Assembly: GCF_009617995.1 (NCBI RefSeq)
Contig: NZ_CP044129.1
Location: 248,001-312,000 of the forward strand
Origin: Halomicrobium sp. LC1Hm
Lineage (GTDB): Archaea; Halobacteriota; Halobacteria; Halobacteriales; Haloarculaceae
Length of the DNA: 64,000 bases
Direction of reading: 5' to 3'
Below the pieces are notes generated by a model. That model saw only the letters and a list, made by a program, of their open reading frames with translations, searched no databases and had not been told where the DNA came from. The translations under genes and the position numbers were made by a program. Positions 18,523 through 27,757 of this stretch are shown one piece after another. How positions within the stretch are numbered: position 1 is the stretch's first letter; each line of letters begins with the position of its first letter.

Positions 18523-18888
18523 CTACTCGTAGACGTCGTCGGGATCGAACACCTGCTCACCGACGACCTCGCCGTCGACCGTGCGGTGGAAACAGGAGCG
18601 GTAGCCGGTGTGACAGGCACCGCCCTCCTGGTCGACCAGGTAGAGGATCGCGTCGCCGTCACAGTCCATCCGGATCTCCTCGATTCGCTGCGTGTGGCCG
18701 CTGGACCCGCCCTTCTTCCAGAGTTCGTCGCGGCTGCGCGAGTAGTAGTGAGCGTAGCCGGTCTCGCGAGAGCGTTCCAGGGCCGCCTCGGAGACGTACG
18801 CGAGCATCACGACCTCGCCGGTGTCGGCGTCCTGTGCGACCGCCGGCAGGAGGTCCTGTTCGTCGAAGGCGAGTTCGCCGTCGCTCAT
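18523..18888 (-). CDS. hisI: Phosphoribosyl-AMP cyclohydrolase
   Basis: 121 residues from ATG 18888 ([17 protein letters not shown]). It opens the purine ring of PR-AMP in step 3 of histidine synthesis. Conserved motifs seen are [13 protein letters not shown], the metal-binding DCDGDA, and the Cys-bearing [11 protein letters not shown]. It is the stand-alone HisI form without a HisE domain. The upstream MRRTRVRPP extension of the frame is rejected. hisA lies 3.7 kb away on the opposite strand. Confidence 0.93.
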   Translation of the reverse strand: MSDGELAFDEQDLLPAVAQDADTGEVVMLAYVSEAALERSRETGYAHYYSRSRDELWKKGGSSGHTQRIEEIRMDCDGDAILYLVDQEGGACHTGYRSCFHRTVDGEVVGEQVFDPDDVYE

Positions 18889-18925
18889 GGGCGGGCGAAC
18901 GCGTGTCCGCCGCATAGGTCTTCTG

Positions 18926-19951
18926 CTAGCCCAGCCCCAGCGTCCTGAGCAGCGACACCAGCACGTCGCCGTAGGTAACCGAGAGGAGGAGTCCGGCGAA
19001 AGTCGGCACGAGGAACGGGATGCCCGGCGAGATCCACACCTCGTCCTCGGCGGCGATCACGTCGAGACCGTCGCGCAGTCCCTCGGGCGTGGTGCCGTAC
19101 GCTCCGTCGACGTCGTCGAGGAACGCCTCGGCTCCCCAGGGGTCGTCGTGGTCGGTGGGCGAGGGGTGGGGTGCCGTGCCGCCGTCGGTCCGAATGTTCC
19201 CGTCCCCGACCTCGCCGGGGACCGCCGGCAGGCTGTCGGGGTCCCGGTGGGCCGCCGGATCGGCGCGCAGGTCGGCCAGCGTACAGTCCCGCCAGCGCAG
19301 ATACATCCGGAGGGCGTCGAGGTCGAGCCCGCGGCGGGTGAAGCCGTCGGGCGTCTCCAGCAGGAGGCCGTACTCCTCGATCAACGCCGGCGTCGCGACG
19401 GGCTTGCCGATCACCATCGGGAGCCCGACGCGACCGCGAGCGAGGTTCGAGACTGCGACGCCGACCGGATACAACGCCCCCGCGACGACCGTGTTCGAGA
19501 GGATCGTCAGCGAGAACACGCCGATCTCGGGCTGGAAGGTCGGCAGCGTCGTCGTCGGCAGGTAGTAGATCGGGTAGGCGGGAAAGAGCAGTGCCAGCAC
19601 GTAGAACGCCTTCGTGTCGGCCCCGCCGAAGCTGCCCATGTACCAGAACGCCGTCACCAGCGGGACGATGAACCCGAGGCTGATCGCCGCCTGCAGGAAG
19701 AACAGTCGGTCGCCGCCGACGTACGCACCGTACCCGTCCCAGACGAGCAACACAACCGCGAGCGCCGCGAGCGGGAGCCAGGCCCTGGTCGGGACCCGCC
19801 GTGTCTTGACGTCGCGATAGGCCGCCCACCCGAACACGGGGATCGCGACGAGTCGGAGGAGATCCGAGGCCGGTGCCGCCACCCCGATTCCGGGGACGGT
19901 AACGAGACTGTCGAACGTCGAGGATAACACGAGCGGTGGATATCGGCCCAC
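18926..19951 (-). CDS. pibD: Archaeal prepilin peptidase (A24 family, PibD/FlaK-like)
   Basis: 341 residues with 7-8 membrane segments. The two catalytic aspartates of the GxGD aspartyl proteases are present: Asp47 in [10 protein letters not shown] and Asp112 in [11 protein letters not shown]. It cleaves class III signal peptides from archaellin and pilin precursors at the inner face of the membrane. A large polar loop (about 185-295) between the membrane halves is longer than in crenarchaeal PibD. hisI begins 37 bases downstream. Confidence 0.88.
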   Translation of the reverse strand: MGRYPPLVLSSTFDSLVTVPGIGVAAPASDLLRLVAIPVFGWAAYRDVKTRRVPTRAWLPLAALAVVLLVWDGYGAYVGGDRLFFLQAAISLGFIVPLVTAFWYMGSFGGADTKAFYVLALLFPAYPIYYLPTTTLPTFQPEIGVFSLTILSNTVVAGALYPVGVAVSNLARGRVGLPMVIGKPVATPALIEEYGLLLETPDGFTRRGLDLDALRMYLRWRDCTLADLRADPAAHRDPDSLPAVPGEVGDGNIRTDGGTAPHPSPTDHDDPWGAEAFLDDVDGAYGTTPEGLRDGLDVIAAEDEVWISPGIPFLVPTFAGLLLSVTYGDVLVSLLRTLGLG

Positions 19952-20022
19952 AAAGATATCACTTGCGGGGAGAAAGCGGGGTCGTTACCCCCAGGCTATC
20001 CATGGCCGAGAACGGCAGGTCC

Positions 20023-20412
20023 TCAGATGACGCGGTTCTGCAGGTAGTCGAGGTGCTTCGCGTTGTACACGATCTTGACCTCGTCGGCGTCGGGGCTGCC
20101 GATACAGGTCAGACGGACGTTCTTCTCCTCGACTTCCTCGTCGGAGAGGATCTGCTGCATGTCCATGTCGATCTCGCCTTCGACGACGATGGCTGCGCAG
20201 TTGGCACAGGCACCGGCGCGACACGAGAAGGGCCAGTCGTAGCCCTGGGCTTCAGCGGCTTCGAGGATGTACTCGCCCTCGTTGACTTCGAGCGTGCCGT
20301 AGTCCTCGTCCGAGAGGTCGGCGTCGGCGGCGTCTTCGAAGACGCCGTCGTCGTACATGTCCCAGCCTTTGTCGTCCACTACTTCGTAGTTGAGGTACTC
20401 AACTGTGGGCAT
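20023..20412 (-). CDS. fdx: Plant-type 2Fe-2S ferredoxin
   Basis: 129 residues from ATG 20412 ([10 protein letters not shown]). The cluster ligands are Cys64, Cys69, Cys72 and Cys103 in [10 protein letters not shown] and LTCIG. The long acidic N-terminal insertion is the halophilic adaptation known from Haloarcula and Halobacterium ferredoxins. It carries electrons for 2-oxoacid:ferredoxin oxidoreductases in the cytoplasm. A GTG just upstream adds one residue and is less likely. Confidence 0.95.
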   Translation of the reverse strand: MPTVEYLNYEVVDDKGWDMYDDGVFEDAADADLSDEDYGTLEVNEGEYILEAAEAQGYDWPFSCRAGACANCAAIVVEGEIDMDMQQILSDEEVEEKNVRLTCIGSPDADEVKIVYNAKHLDYLQNRVI

Positions 20413-20480
20413 CACCTGTTCGGTTTGCCCCCCGCACTGTTAGACTTTGCTGTTCCGCCCGAGCGGGCGTCGGAATTCGG

Positions 20481-21683
20481 TCAAAAAATCGGGACGAACT
20501 TGAACACCAGATAGGCGGCGAGCGTCGCGACTGCGGGAACGAAGTTTTGTGTGAGGATCACTCTCGCGGTCGTCTCCGGTTCGAACAGGTCAGCCGCCTT
20601 CGGGATGTCCTCGGGCTCGCCGATCGGCTGTTTGTGCTTCTCGCTCGGCGTGCCGGCCTGGCCGCCGACGGTCGGCGCGTCGGGGGCGTCGGCGGTGAGT
20701 GCGCCGACCGACACCTCCGGGGCCTCCCCTTTGCCCGTGACGGTGTCCGAGATCGTCGTCGTGCGGGTCGCCCGTCCCCATCCCAGACCGACGATGCTCA
20801 TCGTCGCGATGATGACGAAACTCGCCGGCACGCCCAGCGCCGAGAGGAAGGTGACGATCGTCGAACTGACGGTCGCGACCAGCAGCGCCGCCAGCAGCGG
20901 CAGGTCGGTGAGGTCGTTGCCGACGGTGTCCATCGTTCGACGGGCGATGGTGAACGCTCCCAGCCCGATAGCGCCACCGCCCAGCAGGATGGCGGGCGTC
21001 ATGTTCAGCGAGCCGTTGCCCACCAGCGGCGCGACGGCGTTGGCGACGTTCGACGCGCCCGCCGAGAAGGCCATGTAACAGCCGATGCCGACGACCAGGA
21101 GCGTTCCGACCAGCTCCCGCAGCGTCGTGTTCTCGCCCATCGTCGGGCGTGGGATCGCGCCGGACCGATCGAGCGCGAGCAGCGAGCCGTCTGTCTGTGG
21201 GATCGCGAAGCGCTCGACCAGGGCCGGGTAGAAGTACCGGCCGATGACGCCGCTGATCCAGAACGCGATCACCGGCGAGACCAGCCACCAGGAGACGATC
21301 TCGCCCATCGCCTCCCAGTCAAGCGTCCCCTGGGCGATCCCCAGCCCCGCCATCGCACCGACGGCCGTCATCGAGGTCGAGGCGGGGACCCCGACCACGT
21401 TCGAGAGGAAGAGCGCGAAGCCGATGAAAAAGAGCACGACGATGCTGACGGTCATCGTGAACTCCGACTCGACGATCCCGCTTCCCAGCGTCTTGACGAC
21501 CTCGCGACCGACGAAGTGCCCCCCGGCCAGCGCGAAGATCGTCATCAGAGCGGCGGCACCGAACTTCGAGACGGTCCCTGCGCCGACGGCCGGGCCGAAG
21601 GCGACGCCCGTCGAGGACCCACCGATGTTGAACCCGACGAAGATCGCGACGAGAATACCGATCAAAAACAGTACTTCGACCAT
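20481..21683 (-). CDS. PiT-family inorganic phosphate transporter
   Basis: 400 residues with about 10 membrane segments in two homologous halves. The PiT signature is present twice in related form (FGVNIGGSS-like in the first helix, and GASNVANAVAPLVGN in the second half). It co-transports phosphate with Na+ or H+. A soluble Ala/Pro-rich loop near 300-345 separates the last helices. It lies 68 bases upstream of the ferredoxin gene. Confidence 0.9.
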   Translation of the reverse strand: MVEVLFLIGILVAIFVGFNIGGSSTGVAFGPAVGAGTVSKFGAAALMTIFALAGGHFVGREVVKTLGSGIVESEFTMTVSIVVLFFIGFALFLSNVVGVPASTSMTAVGAMAGLGIAQGTLDWEAMGEIVSWWLVSPVIAFWISGVIGRYFYPALVERFAIPQTDGSLLALDRSGAIPRPTMGENTTLRELVGTLLVVGIGCYMAFSAGASNVANAVAPLVGNGSLNMTPAILLGGGAIGLGAFTIARRTMDTVGNDLTDLPLLAALLVATVSSTIVTFLSALGVPASFVIIATMSIVGLGWGRATRTTTISDTVTGKGEAPEVSVGALTADAPDAPTVGGQAGTPSEKHKQPIGEPEDIPKAADLFEPETTARVILTQNFVPAVATLAAYLVFKFVPIF

Positions 21684-21761
21684 ATCCGTGGCACGTCCCA
21701 GGGCCGTTAAAGGGTACCGACACCCGCTTTCGCGGGTGTCCAGTACTCACGTGTCACACGC

Positions 21762-22466
21762 TCACGTCTCGCTGTCGTTCGCGTCGTCGGCGTCCCGGCC
21801 GTCGTCATCGCCGGGCTCGTTCTCCGGCAAGACCTCGCGTTCGCGCTCGACGGTCTCTTTGACCTCGTCTGCGACCTCCTTGGCCGTCCCGGTCTTCTCG
21901 CGGGCCTCGTCGGCCTTCTCGGTGGCTTCGTCGGCTTTCGCCGTGGCCTCGTCGACGCGTTCGGTCGCTTCACCGACCCGCTCGGCGGCGTCTTCGGCGG
22001 TATCGGGGTCGGTATCGGCGACCGTGTCGGTGACCTCGTCGACCTGTTCCGTGGCTTCGTCGACCTCCTTGGCCGCTGTCTCGACGTCGGTGGCGGCGTC
22101 CTCGACAGTCGCGGCCGTCTCGTCGAGTTCGTCGGCGACGGTCTCGACTTCCTCGGCGGCCTGTTCGAGTTGCTCGGCGGTCTCGGCGACCGTCTCGGTG
22201 CCGTACTCGTAGGCTCGCGCGATGACGACGAACTGGACGATCCCCATGAGGACGAACAGCGTGACCGCGATGCCGACGGCGATCTCGAACGTCGAGACGA
22301 CGGCGGCACCGAGGTCGACGACCCCGAAGACGAGCAGGGCGTAGGCCCCGGCCAGTCCGGCGGTCGCGACGCCGGTCGCGCGGACGAACTGTCGGTACGC
22401 CGACGACTCGTCGAGGACGGCCGCCTGAAACCGAGCGAGCAGCCCGGGACCGGAAGATCGTGACAT
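21762..22466 (-). CDS. Membrane-anchored coiled-coil repeat protein
   Basis: 234 residues. Two membrane helices lie at about 32-55 and 62-85. A long helical region (90-205) follows, built of Glu/Asp/Ala/Thr/Val repeats resembling apolipoprotein-like 11-mers (DEATEKADEA, ATDVETAAKEVDEA), and the tail is very acidic. It is probably a coiled coil attached to the membrane. Its function is unknown. It is divergent from hisA. Confidence 0.75.
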   Translation of the reverse strand: MSRSSGPGLLARFQAAVLDESSAYRQFVRATGVATAGLAGAYALLVFGVVDLGAAVVSTFEIAVGIAVTLFVLMGIVQFVVIARAYEYGTETVAETAEQLEQAAEEVETVADELDETAATVEDAATDVETAAKEVDEATEQVDEVTDTVADTDPDTAEDAAERVGEATERVDEATAKADEATEKADEAREKTGTAKEVADEVKETVEREREVLPENEPGDDDGRDADDANDSET

Positions 22467-22554
22467 GTCTCCCTATCGAGTGGACGTGCGCATAAGGGTT
22501 CGGGACGCCCAGGACACCGATACCCTTTCAGCGATCGGCGGCACACTGACGCGT

Positions 22555-23277
22555 ATGTTTCCGGAGTTTGCGGTGATCCCGGCGGTGGACATGCAGGACG
22601 GGCAGGTCGTCCAGCTGGTCGGTGGGGAACGCGGGACCGGCAAGCGCTACGGCGAGCCCGTCGCGGCCGCCCGACGGTGGAGAGCGGCCGGCGCGACGAC
22701 GCTGCACCTGGTCGACCTCGACGGTGCCTTCGAGGGCGAACGAGCCAACGCCGACGCGATCGACGCCGTCCTCGACGCGGTCGACGCGGACGTGCAACTG
22801 GGCGGAGGGATCCGGACCGCCGACGACGCGATCGACCTGCTCGACCGGGGCGTCGACCGGGTCATCCTCGGCACCGCGGCCGTCGAGAACCCCGAGATCG
22901 TCGCCGAGATCAGCGAGACACACCCCGACAGCGTCCTCGTGAGTCTCGACGCCAAGGACGGCGAAGTGGTCGTCTCGGGGTGGACCGAGGGGACCGGGCT
23001 GGACCCGGCCGAGGCCGCGAGCCGCTACGCGGAGCTGGGTGCCGGCGGGATTCTCTTCACCGACGTGGACGTGGAGGGACAGCTGGCGGGGGTCCGCACG
23101 GAGCCGGTCCGGCGCGTCGTCGACGCCGTCGAGATCCCCGTGATCGCCAGCGGCGGCGTCGCGACCGTCGAGGACGTGCGAGCGCTTCGGGACGCGGGCG
23201 CGGCCGCCGTCGTCGTCGGCAGCGCGCTCTACGAGGGCGCGTTCACGCTCGAAGAAGCGATGGCAGCGGTCGAGTGA
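22555..23277 (+). CDS. hisA: ProFAR isomerase
   Basis: 240 residues from ATG 22555 (MFPEFAVIPAVDMQDGQ). It is the (beta/alpha)8 isomerase of step 4 in histidine synthesis. The catalytic pair is visible: the Asp in IPAVDMQDG and the Asp in LFTDVDVEGQ. The phosphate-binding loops QLGGGIRT and IASGGVAT are present. It is convergent with the TrmB-family gene, 18 bases away. Confidence 0.94.
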   Translation: MFPEFAVIPAVDMQDGQVVQLVGGERGTGKRYGEPVAAARRWRAAGATTLHLVDLDGAFEGERANADAIDAVLDAVDADVQLGGGIRTADDAIDLLDRGVDRVILGTAAVENPEIVAEISETHPDSVLVSLDAKDGEVVVSGWTEGTGLDPAEAASRYAELGAGGILFTDVDVEGQLAGVRTEPVRRVVDAVEIPVIASGGVATVEDVRALRDAGAAAVVVGSALYEGAFTLEEAMAAVE

Positions 23278-23295
23278 CGGTCGCTCGTACCGCCG

Positions 23296-24369
23296 TCAGG
23301 CGTCTCTGATCGTCACTTCGCGGGCGGCGTACTCCTCGTAGTACGGTCCCAGGCCGCAGGCCTGGCCGCCGACGCTGACCAGTCCGTCGTCGGTCTCGAC
23401 GACCAGCGAGTTCTCGATCGGGAACGCGTTGTTCACCGGTTCGACGAGGTTCTGGCGCACCTCGCGGATCGGGACCCCCTCGAACTGACGGGCCGTCTCG
23501 TCGGTGGTCGCGACCACGTCGAGGTCGGCGACGACGTCGTGGCCCGCCGTCGTGTGGAGGGCCGCAGCCGTCACGCCCGAGCGAAACAGCTCGAAGGTCG
23601 CCGGCAGCGTCGGTGGTTCGGCGACGAAGCGCTGTTCGCCCATGGGCCAGACGTTGCTGACGTAGTTGCCGAAAAAGCCAGAAGCGACCTCGTTCTGGTT
23701 GAACGCGAGCGCGTAGCCCCGGCCGTGGCGGCTGGTGAGCATCCCGTGTGAAGCCAGCACGCCCCCCAGCGCGTCCCGGACGACGAACAGCGGCGGGCGG
23801 CCGTCCCAGCTCCGGACGACGTGTGCGTACCGGCCGGGATCGTCCATCTCGGCGACGTGTGACTCCGCGGACTCGCCGGCCAGCAGACAGTAGACGGTCA
23901 GTCCCCGCTCCCGGGCGTCGGCGAGCGCGTCGGCGACGGCGGGAAAGGCGTTCGACGGGACGATCGCGAAGACCTCTCGCTCCGCACGCGCCAGTTGGCG
24001 TTCGAGGCGGCGCTCGACGGTCTGACTGGCGTGGACGACCTCGAACCCCGCCGCCGTCTCGGCCGGCTGATCGTACACGCTCTCGACGGCGGTCTCGAAC
24101 TCCGAGAGGTGCATCGACAGCGCGTCGACGGCCTCTTGGGGTGGCCGAGCGCGGAGCTTCGTCGGCGTCGCGCTCTCGTCGACGATGACCAGTCCGCGTT
24201 CGGCCAGTGCGGTCGCGATCTCGTAGACGTAGCTCTGTGAGACGCCCGCGGCCTCCGAGACGGCCCGGGTCGTCGCTTCCCCCCGCTGTAGAATTGCCAG
24301 GTAGGCGTCGACCTCCTTCGTCGAGAGTCCGAAGGCCGACAGCGTCTCCCTGATCTGGCTTTCACCCAT
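23296..24369 (-). CDS. TrmB-family transcriptional regulator
   Basis: 357 residues. The N-terminal winged helix (about 8-75; STKEVDAYLAILQRGEATT, with recognition helix SQSYVYEIATAL) is typical of TrmB. It is followed by a coiled-coil dimer segment and a C-terminal sugar-binding-like domain with a PLD-like fold (about 105-355). TrmB proteins sense sugars or related ligands. It is divergent from the MFS gene and shares a 123-base region containing a palindrome (24378-24398), so it probably controls itself and the transporter. Confidence 0.85.
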   Translation of the reverse strand: MGESQIRETLSAFGLSTKEVDAYLAILQRGEATTRAVSEAAGVSQSYVYEIATALAERGLVIVDESATPTKLRARPPQEAVDALSMHLSEFETAVESVYDQPAETAAGFEVVHASQTVERRLERQLARAEREVFAIVPSNAFPAVADALADARERGLTVYCLLAGESAESHVAEMDDPGRYAHVVRSWDGRPPLFVVRDALGGVLASHGMLTSRHGRGYALAFNQNEVASGFFGNYVSNVWPMGEQRFVAEPPTLPATFELFRSGVTAAALHTTAGHDVVADLDVVATTDETARQFEGVPIREVRQNLVEPVNNAFPIENSLVVETDDGLVSVGGQACGLGPYYEEYAAREVTIRDA

Positions 24370-24377
24370 ACGAGGAC

Positions 24378-24398
24378 TTTTCTTATACTATTAGAAAA
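24378..24398. promoter_or_regulatory. Candidate TrmB operator overlapping the promoter
   Basis: A near-perfect 21-base palindrome with arms TTTTCT and AGAAAA lies 9 bases upstream of the trmB-like ATG and overlaps its TATA-like sequence. A partial repeat (AACTTTTCTC) follows at 24398-24407. This position suits autoregulation and control of the divergent transporter. Confidence 0.5.
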
Positions 24399-24491
24399 AC
24401 TTTTCTCGTCGGATCACCACGCTTCGACTATGACTGCAGGTGTCGCACGTCCTGACGTTCTGGCCCCGGACCACCGGACGGCAGGTGAAGC

Positions 24492-25703
24492 GTGACCGGC
24501 TCGAACCGCCGGCTCTGGACGGCGGCCCTGTTCGCGACGATGGCGCTGACCGGCGCGATCATGATGATCCGTGGCCCGGTGATCCCGGAGCTGCGGACCA
24601 CCTTCGACGCGCCCGCGTGGCAGGTCGGTCTGATTAGCACCGCCGGCACCGCCGGCTACCTGGTCGTCGTCTCGATCGTCGGCTTCGGGGCCGGCCACCT
24701 GAAACCCCACCGGTTGATCGTGGGCGGACTGTTGGGCAGCGCGCTCTCACTGCTGGCGATGGGCGCGGCCCCGCTCCTCGGGGTGTTTCTCGTCGGCACG
24801 CTCGTGCGCGGAACGATGAACGGCGTCCTCAGAGGGCTGAATCGGCCGATACTCAGCCACTTCTACCCGGACAGCCGCGGCCGGATGTACAGCTACTACG
24901 ACATGACCTGGGCCGCCGGTGCGATGGTCGGACCGATCGGGGTCGTCGCCGTCCTCGCAGTGGCCGACTGGCGGCTGGCCTACTACGGGCTGGCCGTCGG
25001 GATGGCGCTGCTGGCCGTCGTCGTCTGGCGGCTCGACGCCCCCGCGGTGACGGGAACCGAGGAGCCCTTCGACCGCCGGGAACTGCTGGCGCTGCTTCGC
25101 AGGCCCGAGATCGCCGCGATGATCGTGGTGATGTTTCTGGGGACCGGCGTCGAGGGCGGGCTCTTCCTCTGGTTGCCGACCTACGTGAACAGCGTCGTGC
25201 CGACCGGCGTCGCCGGCCTCGGCCTCTCGGCGGCGGCGCTGTCGTCGCTGTCGCTGTCGGTGATGATCGCCGGCTACGTCCCGGGTCGCCTCCTCTATGG
25301 CCGCCTCTCGGAGCGCGTGGGCTACCTCAAGATCCTCATCGGGATCCTCGCGCTCCTGATCCCGACCTTCTACGCGACGTTCGTCCTCGCGACGGGGCTG
25401 TGGCTCCTCCCCGGCGTCGTCGTCATCGGCGCGCTCATCTCCGGCATCTTCCCGATGCTCGTCTCCTACGCCACCGACGCCGTCCCCCGCCACAGCGGCC
25501 CCGTCACCGCCGTCGCTGCCATCTCCTCGTCGCTGGGCGTCGGCATCGCGCCCGCCGTGATGGGGTGGATCATCAGCGGCTCGGACCCCAGCGCGGCCAT
25601 GCAACTGCTGCTCGTGCCCCTCGTGGCCGCCCTCGCCGTGGTGCTCGTCGCGCGAGTGGCCGAACGAAAACGGGAGCAGGCGGCAGTCTCGATCGCCGAT
25701 TGA
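24492..25703 (+). CDS. Major facilitator superfamily transporter (CynX/NimT-like)
   Basis: 403 residues from GTG 24492. Twelve membrane helices are visible. The first half has RGPVIPELRTTF and a loop-2 region close to the MFS signature; the second half has GRLSERVGYLKIL. The similarity is to the cyanate/NimT branch of MFS exporters. The substrate is unknown. The divergent TrmB-like gene suggests a sugar or small organic acid ligand. Confidence 0.8.
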   Translation: MTGSNRRLWTAALFATMALTGAIMMIRGPVIPELRTTFDAPAWQVGLISTAGTAGYLVVVSIVGFGAGHLKPHRLIVGGLLGSALSLLAMGAAPLLGVFLVGTLVRGTMNGVLRGLNRPILSHFYPDSRGRMYSYYDMTWAAGAMVGPIGVVAVLAVADWRLAYYGLAVGMALLAVVVWRLDAPAVTGTEEPFDRRELLALLRRPEIAAMIVVMFLGTGVEGGLFLWLPTYVNSVVPTGVAGLGLSAAALSSLSLSVMIAGYVPGRLLYGRLSERVGYLKILIGILALLIPTFYATFVLATGLWLLPGVVVIGALISGIFPMLVSYATDAVPRHSGPVTAVAAISSSLGVGIAPAVMGWIISGSDPSAAMQLLLVPLVAALAVVLVARVAERKREQAAVSIAD

Positions 25704-26185
25704 GCAGACAGCCCGAACGGTTACAGCAAGCACGCCGAAGACACTGCCATCGTCCGGACCTCGTATCGGACGTGCCACGTGTACTTGTCCGGCCGGGACG
25801 GATAGGAGCGTAGTTCGTCAACGGTGGACGCCTAGACGTGTGACTTCGTGCTGACGAAATACCGCCCGTCAGAGCCGGTCCGGTCGTCGCGTACGGCCAC
25901 TGCGAGCGTCCTGAAAATTGGATTGTCGATCGCTTCTCTGTCGATGACCGGTCCGAGGACGGGAGCGTCGTCTGGCCCCCTGACAGAGATGGTACACCCC
26001 CATATCATACATGTGACGGGTAGACCAGCCGACGTGGACCGTCGAGACGAGGAGGACAGTCAGCAAGAGCGCTCGGATGTCCAGATTCCGACGCATCGAT
26101 CGGCGATAGACGAATGAGTCGTGTTACTACTCCACCATGTACAGCTGGCGATGTTCGATACAAAAGATGTCGAGAGCAGATGCTT
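25704..26185. other. Intergenic stretch with a possible lipoprotein-gene remnant
   Basis: 482 bases without a convincing intact gene. On the minus strand from 26096 a short frame reads IRALLLTVLLVS, very like the signal peptide of the lipoprotein at 26545 (RTLLLSVLLVS), and then degenerates into Arg-rich sequence. This may be a decayed tandem copy. Nothing else is seen. Confidence 0.35.
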
Positions 26186-26545
26186 TCAAAGGCCACAGAG
26201 GAGACCGAACTGCATGATCTGACCCTCGTAGCGCGTGTAGAAATCGTAGCCGTCGTCTGACGAGTGCGATTTGAGTTCCGCCTGAACAGCGTCGAGTTCG
26301 CGCTCGTTCAGGCTGATCGCGTAGCGCTCTCTGGTCTCGTTATGGTAGGCATCCTTGATTGTCTGTCGGACGATCTGGTTCTCGATCTCAGACATATCGA
26401 TGAGTGGCACGCCAACGGGAGTCTCATCTGTCCGCTCGACTTCCAGCGCACAGTCATCAAGTCCGTCGTCTTCGAAGGCAGCGCAGCCTGCAAGTGTAGC
26501 AGACACGAGGAGAACGCTTAGCAGCAGGGTCCTGACAGAGATCAT
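26186..26545 (-). CDS. Small secreted lipoprotein, hypothetical
   Basis: 119 residues. The signal peptide MISVRTLLLSVLLVSATLAGC ends in a lipobox (LAGC, Cys21), so Sec export and lipid anchoring are expected. The mature part has two more Cys and no known domain. The gene lies in an accessory patch between an MFS gene and an IS copy, with a possible decayed paralogue immediately downstream at 26096. Confidence 0.65.
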   Translation of the reverse strand: MISVRTLLLSVLLVSATLAGCAAFEDDGLDDCALEVERTDETPVGVPLIDMSEIENQIVRQTIKDAYHNETRERYAISLNERELDAVQAELKSHSSDDGYDFYTRYEGQIMQFGLLCGL

Positions 26546-26589
26546 GTAGTCAGATTAAACTATCACATTGTAGTCGTTTTCGATATATG

Positions 26590-27242
26590 GGCACTGTCTA
26601 GTTGAGGGATTGAGGAACGAGCAGGCCGTAGCGAGAACTGTCCATGGAACTCGCAGACCTGCTCAGAGAAACGTTAGAAACGGACGATCAAGACGTTTCG
26701 GAGAACGAGCGCACTCCGACACCCGTCCGGCGGTTTGGAGTGCGTCTCCACACGGCGGGGCTGTCGATCAGGGAGACGGTGGAGCTCTTAGAGTTACTGG
26801 GTATCGATCGTTCTCATGGTGCGGTCTGGAATTGGGTGCAGACGCTGTCTGAAGCACAGAGCGACCCGCCGACGTTCACGAGACCGAGTCTCGTACAGCC
26901 CATCAGAAATCTCCGATCTCTGAGGACGGCGTTTCTGCATCGGCTCACCGAGAAACACGATCTCGCCGACACAGGGTTTCTCGTCGATGCTGGTGGCTAT
27001 TTGACTGCCCTCGCACGTCACGAATTGAGCGGTCGCCTCGACTATCGAACGCGGAACCACATCGAAAAATGGTTCCAGACCGTCACCATGCGAATCGACC
27101 GCTTTCACACGTACTGGCGGGGCAGTCAATCGAGCGCCAGACAGTGGTTACAACGCTTTAGACACCACTACAACCACGAACGGCCGAACCAAGCGCTTGA
27201 CGGACGGACGCCAGCGGAGGAGGTCCAGAACTAGACAGTGCC
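26590..27242 (+). mobile_element. IS6-like insertion sequence, copy 2 (internally deleted)
   Basis: Termini GGCACTGTCTAGTT at 26590 and AACTAGACAGTGCC ending at 27242. It keeps both GAACGAGC repeats (26615 and 26703) that were fused in copy 1. No target duplication is obvious. Bases 27243-27510 beyond it are AT-rich, and I see no gene there. Confidence 0.85.
26644..27234 (+). pseudogene. IS6-like transposase lacking the first catalytic Asp (copy 2)
   Basis: 196 residues, in frame from MELADLLRETLETDD to the stop. At 26873-26931 a hairpin insertion (FTRPSLVQPIRNL...) replaces the sequence between SDPPT and the core. The following deletion removes the AVDEKQIEVDG block with the first DDE aspartate and runs straight into AFLHRLTEKHD. 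The second Asp (LVDAGGY) and the Glu (HIEKWFQ) remain. It should be inactive although the frame is open. Confidence 0.8.
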
Positions 27243-27510
27243 TGTAGACTCATCGTTAAAAATAAGATATGGCAGAAGTTTCAGTTATAGTAATTTAGAA
27301 CTAATAGTCTTGTAATCTATGAAGCCCAACAATAGATGACTTATATCGTGGGAGTGATTTTTCGGACAGTTTCACAAACTCGTTCTCAAGTGTGCGGCCA
27401 GAAACGTTGAACTAGCGCTCGACGGCTCTAACGGGAGAATTTAGGCATCTAAACAAATCTCTACCAACCATAATTCAATCAGAGAAGCTAAGTGAATTTG
27501 TCCGCAGTGT

Positions 27511-27711
27511 TTATTTCGAATCAATCAAGTTTCGGATGTCAACTAAAGCATCAAGAATTCGCAATAGGAGAAGAGCGATCAACCCAAGCATGATTTCTTC
27601 AGTTAGGATAACGGCAGATATTATAGCCACAACTGCAATAATATCAATGAGGTCTTTTGGAGACATCACATTTGGAATGATTCGTCTACAAAATGTATTT
27701 TTTGGTATCAT
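27511..27711 (-). CDS. Small membrane protein, hypothetical
   Basis: 66 residues from ATG 27711. Two adjacent hydrophobic helices span about 20-58 (IDIIAVVAIISAVI and LGLIALLLLRIL). The TATA box TTTATATAC (minus strand, about 27746-27754) and GGAG just before the ATG support expression. An internal Met (27666) is an alternative start. It lies in a low-GC patch between two ISs. Its function is unknown. Confidence 0.5.
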   Translation of the reverse strand: MIPKNTFCRRIIPNVMSPKDLIDIIAVVAIISAVILTEEIMLGLIALLLLRILDALVDIRNLIDSK

Positions 27712-27757
27712 CTCTCCGCTTTAGTTAGCCTATTGCTCTAATAGTATATAAAATTAA

